NCBI GenBank assembly: GCA_035527515.1
Contig: DATLAJ010000120.1
Coordinates: 1 to 55,471 of the forward strand
Direction of reading: 5' to 3'
DNA: 55,471 bases
DNA from: a bacterium
Lineage (GTDB): Bacteria; B130-G9
This document shows positions 46,801 to 52,843 of this stretch, piece by piece. The notes beneath the pieces were generated by a model, which made no database searches, was not told where the DNA came from, and was given only the letters and a program-made list of their open reading frames with translations. Position 1 is the stretch's first letter, and every line of letters starts with the position of its first letter. The position numbers were made by a program, and so were the translations under genes.

Positions 46801-47495
46801 AACTCCCACTTCATGGCCCCGGTGCTTGCATCAAGCGCCACCAGGACCCCAGAACCTCCGGAATCTCTCCCGGTAATATAGACCGTATCCCTATAAAATG
46901 CGGGGGAGGTCTCCCAGAATGTTTTCTGGGGGATGAACGTCTTCGTCCAGGCGGCGGTGCCTTGAAGAGGCCCCGACATGTATATGGCGTGAACCTCGTC
47001 CCATTCTATGCAGAAAACCAGGTTCAGGTCATCGGCGATAACGGGAGAAGTGATCGGATCCCCACCGACCGTGCCGTCGTATGACCAGACGAGACTCCCC
47101 CCCTTGTCAATCCTATAAACGGACGCACCTCGACTTTGGGCAATTATGCTGGAATCGCTTGCAATCGCGGGAGCGCACTTCGCCCAGTTTCCACCCAAAT
47201 CATAAGTCCACCGTAGTGAGCTATCCGGATTCAAGGCGTAGGCGTTCCCGGGCCATTCCGACGTGAAGCGCAACGTCCCGTCCGTCGCGATAGTGACAGA
47301 ACTACCGTGCAGCCCGGGATACGTCCACTTGAGGAACGGGCCATTCGGCCCCACCCAGGGGCATCGCCCTGAATTCCGCGCATCGTAGAGATAAGTCGGC
47401 CAAACGTCTCCCTGAGCAAAAGAGGCCGACGAGGTGACTAGGCCCAAAAGAACCAAAACTCCCAACGTCAAAGCAAATCTGTGTCGTCCGATCAT
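34815..47495 (-). CDS. Giant secreted protein: PQQ-like propeller, about 33 Ig-like repeats, ASH domain, two shared beta-sandwich domains
   Basis: The protein has 4226 residues from ATG 47495, which starts a normal signal peptide ('MIGRHRFALTLGVLVLLGL', cleavage near 'SFAQ'); the frame opens 21 codons earlier at a TTG. Residues ~30-430 are PQQ-like propeller strands ('TDGTLYIVDTKANLFAI'). About 33 tandem units of ~100 residues follow, each near 'VALWYRYNGG.W ... EFYTIATDNAGNVE ... YDTTPP', like OmpL47/Ig-like domains. Next comes an ASH-type domain ('HNFGNVEVGTSSFW', 'TIVSNDPVNPELEVALSGTG'). Two copies of the shared beta-sandwich domain close the protein ('VDLYVSLILPNGVVVYL', 'VDLYVALQMPDGSLLFA'). 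It is probably a very long surface stalk for adhesion or display. No RTX or T1SS signal was seen. TolC lies downstream. Confidence 0.85.
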   Translation of the reverse strand: MIGRHRFALTLGVLVLLGLVTSSASFAQGDVWPTYLYDARNSGRCPWVGPNGPFLKWTYPGLHGSSVTIATDGTLRFTSEWPGNAYALNPDSSLRWTYDLGGNWAKCAPAIASDSSIIAQSRGASVYRIDKGGSLVWSYDGTVGGDPITSPVIADDLNLVFCIEWDEVHAIYMSGPLQGTAAWTKTFIPQKTFWETSPAFYRDTVYITGRDSGGSGVLVALDASTGAMKWEFPPGGIDQVRYSSPSVSEDGEHIYFGDSGDSANEYVLYCVASDGTLGWAWDSPEAGAGILNAPAIGTDGTLYIVDTKANLFAIASGGTLKWSVQLGAGTDLMYASAIIDATGTIYVTGNGGLFFGVSPLGRLCWSYDLGYDEWTCLSAGSIGTDGTLYFCTYDSPATLYAFHTGSYLTNPAHTPDCGSSATIFEFTVDCSVPPTVATLAAVQAHLDDGTTVVDLHFDSGVTWIGTVSSLAAGPYQYYMSYETWGGITGTYPDTGWLDAMDVDNTPPTSTCWCDSQCFTSSPIEVGFTSSDYFTGVTRVSLWYRRTPDCEGQKWWGDWTYLMSTDSTVGVFSADWSLEGRIEFLTIAEDCANIEAKSTADCWTKYDDTVPVTYVTSQSSCWGGPTYPAPIRVDYDVDESCTYEPDVELWYQYDGGSWTYDQKEEGSGSEGYFNFIPTLDGEYTFGCVTTDNCGNDEGTPSTTKVVIYDTTPPTSVVTDAPTCDSDGTFDVDVAANDPSISPNMSGIEWVALYYQYNGGGWHFYGWNYYGCVEDVSDTIQFVASLGDGTYGFTTAARDCCNNTEAYPGASTPADMETIVDTTSPRSRAISPDMENDPNTILVDYVASDETSGVDYVKLYYNLDGDAWHPYIGAGNTQAGETGTFPFAVPGPGSNGVYGFYTVAYDNCGNEETLPVDETPPDCSTVYDDIKPLSWPLTCTDASQGTLLVSGLATDNLTGISATWMFYRKVGGSYYLYGSPPILTYWMEAPGDLAFTYSFLADAGDGEYEFYFIAEDTAGNIETSPGDTITGFWDTTPPESSCWAADHYTNTTTLTYNYSAVDATMDVDELWLYYRFGDEDAFNATGSSLGGGAPIVAGARPFELQHGEGTYYFYTLAKDELGNWEVPPENADWWVMLDQTLPISHCISPKYATVSPIAVDFASEDMPSSGVEETQLWYRFNGGGGWIDSNLRETGEYGTFYFPPPDDDTYDFYTRALDRAGNLSAIPSSPHTRTIYDTTRPMSGGGCSSPVNHAPVEITYSATDWSPFASGLARVCLWHRYSTDGGTTWTPDWTFTGMCNTHDQDLTGIFYYDPTLGDGWYEFYLLAQDHAGLWESKATRDTYCAYTGTTPTSKADAPAYASDGTIEFFSIQSEVSGIEVGYSAYTPGAEVSDVTLWYRYESGNWNEYDGDHGYTAPTGSILFPWAAPHNEEGLYEFFTILEDTDGNVELAPPVPDTFCIHDVTPPWSSVEAVDEVSASTIYLDYVADDTQKDGITVSGLYSVSLWYSYEGGYWTLYDTVENAATAGTIIFEHPAASDGTFLFYTIAIDNAGNTEGIPSGPDDTTVYDGTPPVSAADPISPYYVSNPNITIGFTATDNYSGVAYVDLWYRYAEANSPWGYSGFRHLNPATGAGSFNFVATEGTVEFYTIATDDFGNVESPPSSADTSVCYDVTPPVSEVISTGGTTSYNYQPIPIYYAASDEVSGINLVYLHYRVNGGSWTDSGLVETATDGEFLFVTFAGAGTYEFYTIALDNAGNIEAAPTGDFHTVLYDLQAPTSSATGPLYTAVPDINVAYTASDDLSGIALVGLLYRFGDGGWAPWLDDYGDSTIGTIALTLPYGEGNYYIFSQSVDNAGNVEDWKSTHDIVTIYDSKEPDSYCFCAEYSTSSPIPVRFAAVDPDSSGIAEVCLQYNWEGTGWQDSGLCDTNTSGTFDFVPLYGPGTYQFRSIATDNSGNQETPSVADCETVYDDVFPVSECTCATVTTSAPIDIDFESHDATGTFDSVALWLRYSPDLGTTWTIGWQESGMLSGTATGTLEFDPTFGDGLYEFYTIASDMAGNIEAAPSARDCFTTYTSSQPTSFGTAPAIWNGSNIPVSYTATIPSGATLDTVRLWWRRYVGPDYTSWHQFTDEYGTETVGTIYFDYPVSDALYEFYTIVRLEGGTYESVPTTPDCACQLDTGDPTSSCTSDAFVEDVPIMVNFTAADGVTNVADVVLWFNFGGGSYSDYAEHQVGTSGYFVFDPPSGQGTYGFYTIATDEAGNVEAPPGSPPDTQTTWDISKPSSDCISGAPDLVASATMAVNFTSSDPVSNGVTLVGLWYNLDGGAWKHSGLEVLGTNILAGTFDFTALEGDGLYGFFTIAEDNWGNVEDPAATADDTTLVDTTPPQSSCSAPLYYVITVPVTVNFTATDGTGNVSGMYYTAFWYRFNGGTWTWTGQSPGGKFGSIDFVPTDGDGLYEFYTLSTDVAGNSEAAPGSADCSFVFDTQAPEASAMSPYCVTTPSINVDFTSFDAGPAGVSRVYLYYRYNGSVWIYWDHIVASYGTFVFLPSLEGTYEFAARARDRGGNYENYPGAISESTTIYDATPPWSSCESPECAVDFEQITVSFTAGDAPSGVASTELWVKLDAGAWTATGLIETGTSGKFVWPIAPSDFEGVAEFYTIAADNCGNVESPPLDAFGDVTFDTQTIVDWTAPESFCTAPSGSTDQNVEITWAATDATAGVAYTELWFSDNSERYEKCGEYVGTSGTVDFVMSSEGIYHFYTIGVDLCGNREARPAFADAITTFDTLGPTSEVEAPEYANSLPIVVRFTASDDVSGVASTSLFYCFDGLCAPYGEPVTGTSGEFLFEPDPALEGTYGFYTVSTDNMGNVEATPLSAEATTVYDRSAPVSSCGSPGIATSAPFDVPYIAIDNGPAGLDKVALWFKLDSGTWQEYTGDYGTSPLGAISFDPPGGFQGSYSLYTIATDKAGNVEARPGKIDATAVYDQTPPESSALVAEYSNSVPISVSFTTVETASGIASVSLMAKFGEAGVWGNTGLSSPNASGTFNYPPLAGEGRYFFYTIATDNAGFVETAPPDADASTLFDSTAPVTQLDAPAGVSTLPISLTFTCVEPTQLSGAPIDTVVLFYRFNLGSWLSTGLSANTETGTFNFTPTEGPGTYDFYSIGIDKAGNREAATGRLPRTVAYDITSPTSDSSCENTYRQLPLMISYTADGTGSGVALVELFYNYEGMGWLSTGLSLPGEAAIFMFVPAEGNGRYEFYTLATDAAGNTQAWDGHADCTCFFDTVAPQTAASAPEWTTSSPIVVHFAASDQGIGVAVVELWAQYESYQWQKVDEKAAATSGDFIFEPDVEGGFYSFYTIGRDLAGNVEASPATPDASTAFDKSAPMSRAEVPQYATSAVIDVGYAAIEAYSGMESLTLWCRYNRGTWFDTGYVLPGTSGTVAVTLTHGHGKYDFYTIGIDKAGNVESPPAVPDGSCFYDSTRPTSSCSCAQCTTELPLNVRFTAEDVDTRIAGVALLYRFNGGDWTNGGVMLSRSWGVFEFGAAEGEGYYEFYTIATNNAGWQELTPSAPDTSSYYDITLPSSSVSSPDKMTGNTIPVSFWAWDSLSGVKHVDLWYRYEERLWAKSGYRMEATSGTVDFIPPDGVGTYSFWTMASDHCGNTEPAPTTGATVTAVTMFDNVPPQSSVSVDEQYTNESPVPVAFTAADKGVGVASVRLWYSVGGSANKDTGLEVTGATIGVFDFVPVEGDGAYEFYSIAKDNFGNREATPSEADASVVFDTTPPFSMASSPDEAHATQVTVGFSATDVLSPVESVRLWYRYSASLSGSWGDWADAGLTAQGQAGLFPFEATQGEGYYEFYTIATDAAGNVEEPPASADSRTQYRLQYPEILVSDSSHNFGNVEVGTSSFWPELYVTNTGQAPLTIEGILIDNLAFGCSVLIPITIDPSTGMFLPIFFTPSHIGLAEGTLTIVSNDPVNPELEVALSGTGTGSTPSMSLELGSNGGTFYPGDTLSISLSCYNGGFTLSGVDLYVSLILPNGVVVYLPNFSTEPEPYASDLDVISGFQLQNFALLSAVVPEGFSPGKYVWRAYIALHGQDNEILASLPLVTAIDLRPEVGLLLDGASRTYGAGQKHVLSAKFRNDGLPKTVDLYVALQMPDGSLLFAPGLSPALTPCLDNYELPMHADVWPVRLFSSRLSSFPAGRYTWFAVFSDANSFSPVSKVSHIEWELE
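35853..45990 (-). repeat. About 33 tandem protein-level Ig-like repeats
   Basis: Counting the 'YDxTPP' or equivalent joints gives 33 units of about 95-115 residues. Conserved points are an N-terminal 'SS' or 'SSC', 'PI.V.FTA.D', 'SGVA.V.LWYR', 'TSGTF.F', 'GTYEFYTIA.D.AGNVE' and the joint. DNA identity between units looks low, so the array is old and not a recent expansion. Confidence 0.8.
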
Positions 47496-47724
47496 TACTA
47501 TCGCACCACCCTTTCTTGGTTTGAACCAAACACGGTGTAGATATTCAATTCCTGTCAAATAGGACTTCTCGCTACCAACGGACCAGTAGCCCCTGGACGC
47601 AGACTAAGCGCCTTGAAAGAAAAATACCAATAGCGCAACAAGCCAGCATTTGCCCCTTCTGGCCTACTCATCACTAAAAATGTGGCTATGCAAGATGCCC
47701 AACCACTTGCTATACGTAGAATAC

Positions 47725-47754
47725 AGAATAGCTGAATAGTAGTTGACGTGTCAA
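47725..47754 (-). promoter_or_regulatory. Sigma70-type promoter of the giant gene
   Basis: On the minus strand TTGACA (47749-47754) and TATTCT (47725-47730) are separated by 18 bases. The leader would be about 220 bases. The -35 lies in the palindrome TTGAC-GT-GTCAA (47743-47754). Confidence 0.45.
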
Positions 47755-47769
47755 TAGCGAAATTGCTCT

Positions 47770-47788
47770 CTGCCGCAACTTGCGGCAG
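47770..47788. promoter_or_regulatory. Perfect palindrome upstream of the giant gene promoter, possible operator
   Basis: CTGCCGCAA-C-TTGCGGCAG is a perfect 9-base inverted repeat. It sits about 15 bases upstream of the predicted -35 box of the giant gene, in the position of an activator site. The regulator is unknown. Confidence 0.4.
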
Positions 47789-47868
47789 CGCAGCCGATGT
47801 GTTATGGTTCTTATCGGTTTTTGGATAATTATAGTAAAGCTTTCGACCACGGGGAGATGAGGCGAGCT

Positions 47869-48420
47869 ATGGTCTTTGGGAGCGGGAAGAGGGCGCAAGC
47901 AAGGGAGCTTAAGGGCAAGGTTGAGGGCATCCTGTCCCTGTTGGACAGCTTGGCAGCGGGCTCGGAGGTATCCGGTAAAACTGGAGAAAATGCGAAGGGG
48001 GCCGAGGGCGAAAGCGCTTTCGCCGCGGTCAATTCCCTGAAGGACTCAATCGGACAGATGATGCAGCTCGTGGCCGAGATAACCTCTTTGCAGCAGGGAC
48101 TTCTCGGTGAATACGAGAAGTTTGTCGATAGATGTGAGGGTATTGACGACCTATCCCGTGACGGACGGTATCAGCTCGCCAGCGATTTTTTCTCCTTCGT
48201 CGTCGCCAAGAACGCCAAGAACGGCAACGCCGCGGATGCGCTTCAGCAGGACCTGGCGGGCCTCTCGGAGGAACTGGACAAGCTCGCTTCTCCTATGCAG
48301 AGCTCCGCTCTGGCAGCGGACGTCTCGAATGACGTAGAGAAGATCAGACGAGCAGTTTCCGACCTCGCCTCGTTCCTATCGGTCGATATCGCAGATTCGG
48401 CAGGCCACAGCGGCGAGTAG
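47869..48420 (+). CDS. Small helical protein of unknown function
   Basis: The protein has 183 residues from ATG 47869, which has GAGG 6 bases upstream. The frame runs 24 codons further up, and an ATG at 47857 is also possible. It is almost all helix, with 'RELKGKVEGILSLLDSLAAG', 'LKDSIGQMMQLVAEITSL' and 'LQQDLAGLSEELDKLA' likely forming coiled coils. No signal or membrane segment is seen. The gene is convergent with the polymerase-like gene, 19 bases apart. I do not recognise a family; the composition resembles coiled-coil segments of chemoreceptors or cytoskeletal proteins. Confidence 0.6.
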   Translation: MVFGSGKRAQARELKGKVEGILSLLDSLAAGSEVSGKTGENAKGAEGESAFAAVNSLKDSIGQMMQLVAEITSLQQGLLGEYEKFVDRCEGIDDLSRDGRYQLASDFFSFVVAKNAKNGNAADALQQDLAGLSEELDKLASPMQSSALAADVSNDVEKIRRAVSDLASFLSVDIADSAGHSGE

Positions 48421-48439
48421 CCGGCGCAGTAGTTCCCGT

Positions 48440-50542
48440 TCAGCTGGCCTCGGCCGTGCTTGAAGACGCAAGTGGCAGGAACATCCCCAGAACCGCCCAG
48501 AAAGCGAAGCTTGGAGAGAACCAGAACATCCCATCATAGGCGAGGCAATTGACGCCAAAGCCGACAATCGCGACGCACACGGCCCAAACATAACTGTTCC
48601 AGTAGCGGTCAGTCTTTGTGGCCCTGAGCGCGCGCAGGGACGCTCGGACGACCGTGGCTACGAAGACGAGGAAAGCTAGAAGCCCCAGAATACCTGTCTC
48701 GGCTAATATCGTGAACAGAACGTTGTCCGGAACCTTGTAAATCCTCAAGGTCTCCGGGTTCTTGCGATAATACTCATCGAAAATCGCCTCGAAGTTGCCT
48801 ATCCCGATCCCGAATACTGGGTGGTCTCGCATCATCCTAAGGGCGCTCAGGCCACCATCGACCCTCTGGTTGACGGAGTAAAGCAGCGTGTGATCGAGCC
48901 TTTCGCCCGCGAGCTCGACGATCTCGTCCTGCGTCAAGTGCCCCTGTCGGATCAGCCCATCAACCTGCCTGACATCGGCCAGGTATTGCTTATATTGTGG
49001 CGCCATCAGCACCGCGGCAACGACGACAGCCACCACGCCGGCCGCGAACAGGCCCAAGAGCAGCTTCTTGTGCATACGGAGGAAATATATTCCGACCGCC
49101 GCGACTACCGCAACGAGGCTGCCGTACGAGCATGAATAGACCAGGGCGATGGCGATCAGGCCGGTTGAAACTAAACCGAAGATGCCCAGCCAGCTACTCC
49201 GCTTCTCGTGCAGTGCGAAGAACAAGGCCAGCGGGAGACACATGACGAGGAATGAGCCGAGCACGCTGGGGTCTGTGAACGACGATGCGACGGGCATGCC
49301 GAGTGTGTATTCAACGTAGATCGGTGCGAACGCCCGGTAGAAGGTATCGAGGAGGTAGTTGTGGTCGAGAAGTCCCTCTATCACGGCGTGGAACGCTACC
49401 CAGGACGCCACGAGCAGGACGGCGATGCTGAAGCGCCTCGCGATGGCTAGCTTGGGTCTGCGGCTGAGGACACATCTTGCGAGAGCCATGAAGAGTATAG
49501 CTGGAAGGAGGTAGTAGATGACTCTGAGCAGTGAACGGTCGGGAGCGGAGGCGTTCTTGATGGAGAGCAGGGCTGCTCCAAAGAATGCCATGAACGCCCA
49601 TTCTGGAGCACTGAGCCGAGCGATTCCGGGGCCTAGCAGAGCAACTCCCAAAAGCACGAGCAGGGCGAGAATGGTCTCTGGCAGCAGGACATAAACGCCG
49701 GCAATGGGGAACTTCAGATACGGGAAGAAGTCAAATGGGAAGACAGCGTTGGCGGCGAAGACCAAGCAGAGCCCCCAGAAGAGCACTTGCCAGCTCGCAT
49801 CTTTTGCCCATCCGCTCACTTTCCAGTTCTTCAGGCCCACGCCGTTTCCAGCCCTTGCACTGGCAACTGCCGACCTGATGTTGAGGACAGATAAGACCAT
49901 CACTATCAGGAATGGCAAGTATGCGAGGAACACCCTTTTGTTAAGTCCGAACCATGTCCTGAATGGCATCATCACCGACAGCAGCGGGGCGCTCGGGAAC
50001 CGGACGAAATCGATCCCCACTGGCCCGGAGACCTTGGGCAGCATTACCTTGACCGCGGTAACTGTCCCTCGCCAGGCGGGATTGCCGGCCAGGTTGAGCG
50101 TCAATCGCTGCCGCACGCTCGGTCCGGCGAGGTACTTCAGGTTGAAGGCCTGCTTGACGCTCTCATTCGAGCTGAACTGTTCGTTCGGCCCGTGCCAGAG
50201 AATCTCAACCGGATGCCGTTCGATGTCAGAGAAATCCACGCCCATGTCAATTATGGGATGCCACTTGGCGGCGAGGTTCTTCACCTTGAAGACAACGGAC
50301 ACGTCCGAGCCGGGCTCCGCCGGTCTTAGGACGAGTGTCCCGTTCGAGGCACCCTCGATCTCCCCTTCAAGGACGTCAAGCTTGCTTAAGACCTCTTGCT
50401 GAGGAGGCGATAGGTCGAGCGAGACAGTGCGACAGCCGAGCCCTAAGATGCCGAGCGCTGCCACTACGAGGAGGTGAACAACCCTCAATGTGGCTTTCCA
50501 GCGTCCCTTCTGGCTCTGGCGCTCCAACCTCGGCCTATTCAC
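48440..50542 (-). CDS. O-antigen polymerase/ligase-like membrane protein with extracytoplasmic N-terminal domain
   Basis: The protein has 700 residues from GTG 50542, chosen for AGAGGAGA 6 bases upstream (the frame opens 19 codons earlier without a ribosome-binding site). One membrane segment at ~17-38 is followed by a soluble stretch of ~160 residues outside the membrane ('VEILWHGPNEQFSSNES', 'LNLAGNPAWRGTVTAVKV'), unusual for the family. About ten more segments follow, with the Wzy_C hallmarks 'SFTDPSVLGSFLVMCLPL', 'MRDHPVFGIGIGNFE' and 'VPDNVLFTILAETGILGLL'. Such proteins polymerise glycan units or ligate O-antigen in the inner membrane. The usual His before 'N' in the late loop is not seen ('VPDN'). 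A promoter-like pair lies at 50612-50640. Confidence 0.85.
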   Translation of the reverse strand: MNRPRLERQSQKGRWKATLRVVHLLVVAALGILGLGCRTVSLDLSPPQQEVLSKLDVLEGEIEGASNGTLVLRPAEPGSDVSVVFKVKNLAAKWHPIIDMGVDFSDIERHPVEILWHGPNEQFSSNESVKQAFNLKYLAGPSVRQRLTLNLAGNPAWRGTVTAVKVMLPKVSGPVGIDFVRFPSAPLLSVMMPFRTWFGLNKRVFLAYLPFLIVMVLSVLNIRSAVASARAGNGVGLKNWKVSGWAKDASWQVLFWGLCLVFAANAVFPFDFFPYLKFPIAGVYVLLPETILALLVLLGVALLGPGIARLSAPEWAFMAFFGAALLSIKNASAPDRSLLRVIYYLLPAILFMALARCVLSRRPKLAIARRFSIAVLLVASWVAFHAVIEGLLDHNYLLDTFYRAFAPIYVEYTLGMPVASSFTDPSVLGSFLVMCLPLALFFALHEKRSSWLGIFGLVSTGLIAIALVYSCSYGSLVAVVAAVGIYFLRMHKKLLLGLFAAGVVAVVVAAVLMAPQYKQYLADVRQVDGLIRQGHLTQDEIVELAGERLDHTLLYSVNQRVDGGLSALRMMRDHPVFGIGIGNFEAIFDEYYRKNPETLRIYKVPDNVLFTILAETGILGLLAFLVFVATVVRASLRALRATKTDRYWNSYVWAVCVAIVGFGVNCLAYDGMFWFSPSFAFWAVLGMFLPLASSSTAEAS

Positions 50543-50611
50543 TCTATCTCTCCTCTTAAGACTTTTGAACCAGACCCAAGCGAACACAACATCGCTCATA
50601 AGTGCTGGGGC

Positions 50612-50640
50612 AGCATAACCCTACTCGATCGCCCGTTCAA
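50612..50640 (-). promoter_or_regulatory. Promoter-like pair of the polymerase-like gene
   Basis: On the minus strand TTGAAC (50635-50640) and TATGCT (50612-50617) are 17 bases apart. It is a moderate match to consensus, about 70 bases upstream of GTG 50542. Confidence 0.35.
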
Positions 50641-50815
50641 CCCTCGTGTCATCAGCATTCTTGGGTGCCACCCTTCCGGTAATGGTAGCCAGCGTCGCCC
50701 GGGGCAGGATGGCATCTTGCATAATGAAGCCGCCATCGATAGGTTTGTAAACGTCTGAAAATGGAACGGCCTAATGAGGGCCGACTCAAACCGACTTATG
50801 CGGAAAGGAAGTGTG

Positions 50816-51394
50816 ATGATACTCATGAGTAGTCTTCCTGTTTGGGCGAGGCGAGCTCTTAACCTTCTGATGCTTTTTGCCGTGCTTAGCCTTCCTTTCA
50901 TGGCCGGCTGCGCAGAGAAGCCGCAACCATCTGAGACTGAGAGCGCCAGCGCGAAGGCGGCTCCGGGCCGCGGGCCCCAGGCTCCCAACTTCAGACTGAA
51001 TTCGCTCGACGGCGAGACGGTTGAACTGAGTGCGCTTAAGGGAAATGTCGTTGTGATAGACTTCTGGGCCACTTGGTGTTACCCGTGCCGAGTCACGCTG
51101 CCGCTGATGAACAAAGTGTATAAGCAGACTCGCGGCAAGGATGTCTCGGTGTTTGGCATCTCGACTGACCGCGTCTCATCGCTCAGGGTGAAGGATTTCG
51201 CTAAGAAGAACAATCTGGAGATGCCAATCCTCCACGACAGAGACGGGACTACAGCGCGAGCATACGGGATTAGGGCCATTCCCACGACGTTGGTCATCGA
51301 CAAGAACGGATGTATCAGGGACAAGCATATCGGCGCTGACCGGCTAATCGACAAGAAACTTCTTGAGAAGGTGGACGAGCTTCTCAGGGAATGA
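50816..51394 (+). CDS. TlpA/ResA-like thioredoxin lipoprotein
   Basis: The protein has 192 residues from ATG 50816, which has AAGGAA 5 bases upstream; other in-frame starts are at 50774 and 50825. The lipobox is 'FMAGC' with Cys32, so it is an envelope-anchored protein. A flexible linker follows, then the thioredoxin fold: 'LKGNVVVIDFWATWCYPC' with C88 and C91 as the redox pair, and the cis-Pro in 'RAIPTTLVID'. TlpA/ResA-like proteins reduce cytochrome c precursors or envelope disulfides. The cysteine-rich surface proteins in this window would be possible clients (inference). The last 51 bases overlap the convergent glycosyltransferase gene. Confidence 0.9.
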   Translation: MILMSSLPVWARRALNLLMLFAVLSLPFMAGCAEKPQPSETESASAKAAPGRGPQAPNFRLNSLDGETVELSALKGNVVVIDFWATWCYPCRVTLPLMNKVYKQTRGKDVSVFGISTDRVSSLRVKDFAKKNNLEMPILHDRDGTTARAYGIRAIPTTLVIDKNGCIRDKHIGADRLIDKKLLEKVDELLRE

Positions 51395-52675
51395 CCTTGC
51401 CAGCGGTTCCTGTCGCTCGGGGGCGGCATGCTCATCCCTCAGACCATCGCTTGAGTGGCTGGAATGTAACTTATCCGCCGCGAACGCCGGCGAGAGGCAG
51501 TAATCGTCCAGCGGACGTGCAACAGCGTCCCAGCGAAACTCCTCCGCGAGAAGAGCGAGCCTTTTTTTGTATTGGTCGATCTCAGCCGGCCTCGCGCCTC
51601 GTAGCGTCATGATGGCCTGGGCGAGCGCCTCGATGTTCTGTTGCGGAACGCAGAAGCCTAGATTTCGCTCGTTCACGAGGCGCGAGATGTAGTCGCCCTC
51701 GGTCATGATCATTGGCAGGCCAGCCCAGATGTAGTCGAGCGCTCGGGTTCGTATCGAGAACCTATTCTCGACGTGGTCGAAGTGCGTCGATACGCCAGCG
51801 TCCGCCTCTAGCAGGAAGTTCTGCCTTAGTTTATATGGCACCCACTCGTGGTTGAAAAACACGGATTTGCCGAGCAGGCCGAGCTCTTTGGCGAACGACT
51901 TGGCCTCATTTGCGACGCGGAACTGCTCCTTTGGCATGGACGGGTGTGGATGCCGGACGCCAAGAAAGAATAGCTTGACCGTGCTGTCCATCTCGGAGAC
52001 CGCTCTCATCGCGCTAAGCAGCGTGAACGGGTCGAACCAGTTCCAGATGCCGCCGGCCCAGATCAGGACGAAGTCCTCCTTGTCGATGCCCTTGACGATG
52101 CCCTTCAGTACCTGCTCCGTGTGCGTCGGTGGGGTGCTTTCGACACCGAACGGGACTGTGCAGATGAGTTTTTTGAGGCTCTTGTCGGGAGCGTATGTTT
52201 TTGGGTTAATCCTTCCCAGCGCAGCGAGCATGCCTATCCAAAGCGAGCGCTGGTCCTCTGTGCCTGCAACAAAGAAATCGCCCGCTAGAAGCTGCTCCCT
52301 CAGGACAGCAAGGTCCGATTCGAACTGCGACCAGACATTCTTTCCATGATAGACCTCGAGCTTCTCGAGCACGAACGGGTCGTAAAGGTCCATAACAAGA
52401 GGTTTCCCCAACGTTTTCAAGAAGGGGTAGATCGCTAGAGTGTATGGCGGCAAGACCAAAACGTCGCTTCTGGTCGCAAGCCCGCGCAGCTTCTCATGGT
52501 CTCGGTTGAACGCAACAAGCGAGAACCCCTCGGCTAAGACGTCAGGCTCGTTCTCGCAGGCCAGGACGACCTCGTGCCGGAGCGACAGCACCTTGCTGAG
52601 CTCAAAGCAACGGATAGCAGGGCCGGCCATCCTCTTGGACACATAGTCGTTGCTTATGAACAGAACGCGGCTCAA
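51344..52675 (-). CDS. Glycosyltransferase family 4-like protein
   Basis: The protein has 443 residues. No ATG fits; TTG 52675 has AGAGGAAG 4-6 bases upstream and gives a typical start ('LSRVLFISNDYVSKRMAGPA'), with TTG 52693 as alternative. It is a two-domain GT-B enzyme: 'MAGPAIRCFELSKVL' in the N-terminal domain, then 'DFVLIWAGGIWNWFDPFTLL', 'VFFNHEWVPYKLRQNFL' and 'YIWAGLPMIMTEGDYISRLV' (donor nucleotide-sugar site) in the C-terminal domain. A polar tail of ~40 residues at the C-terminus overlaps the TlpA gene. It probably adds sugars to an envelope glycan. It lies near the polymerase-like gene. Donor and acceptor are unknown. Confidence 0.85.
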   Translation of the reverse strand: MSRVLFISNDYVSKRMAGPAIRCFELSKVLSLRHEVVLACENEPDVLAEGFSLVAFNRDHEKLRGLATRSDVLVLPPYTLAIYPFLKTLGKPLVMDLYDPFVLEKLEVYHGKNVWSQFESDLAVLREQLLAGDFFVAGTEDQRSLWIGMLAALGRINPKTYAPDKSLKKLICTVPFGVESTPPTHTEQVLKGIVKGIDKEDFVLIWAGGIWNWFDPFTLLSAMRAVSEMDSTVKLFFLGVRHPHPSMPKEQFRVANEAKSFAKELGLLGKSVFFNHEWVPYKLRQNFLLEADAGVSTHFDHVENRFSIRTRALDYIWAGLPMIMTEGDYISRLVNERNLGFCVPQQNIEALAQAIMTLRGARPAEIDQYKKRLALLAEEFRWDAVARPLDDYCLSPAFAADKLHSSHSSDGLRDEHAAPERQEPLARSFPEKLVHLLKKFLVD

Positions 52676-52843
52676 TGCCTTCCTCTGAGGCAAGTCCGAG
52701 GCGGCCGGACGGCATCCCTCAGAAGCGGCGAGCTATTTATATGCCCGCGAGCGCTCCCAAACTCGCCGGTGAGCGATGTGGACGGCGACCGTGGCGCCCC
52801 ATCTGCGCTCACGATTCGCTTCGTGGGCGACTGCGGCGGCGAC

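Larger units (their letters stand above)
47496..47868. other. Divergent intergenic region, no gene
   Basis: About 370 bases, AT-richer than its flanks, between the giant gene and a small plus-strand gene. It holds a minus-strand promoter (47725-47754) and a palindrome (47770-47788). No clear promoter was found for the plus-strand gene; TATAGT at 47830-47835 lacks a good -35 box. Confidence 0.5.

Noticed and set aside
34815-47495. Type I secretion substrate paired with the adjacent TolC
   Set aside because: The protein has a normal Sec signal and I saw no RTX nonapeptides. No ABC transporter or adaptor gene is in view.
52676-52843. Overlapping short open frames in the gap between glycosyltransferase and acetyltransferase genes
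   Set aside because: They are short, without ribosome-binding sites, and run into neighbouring genes.
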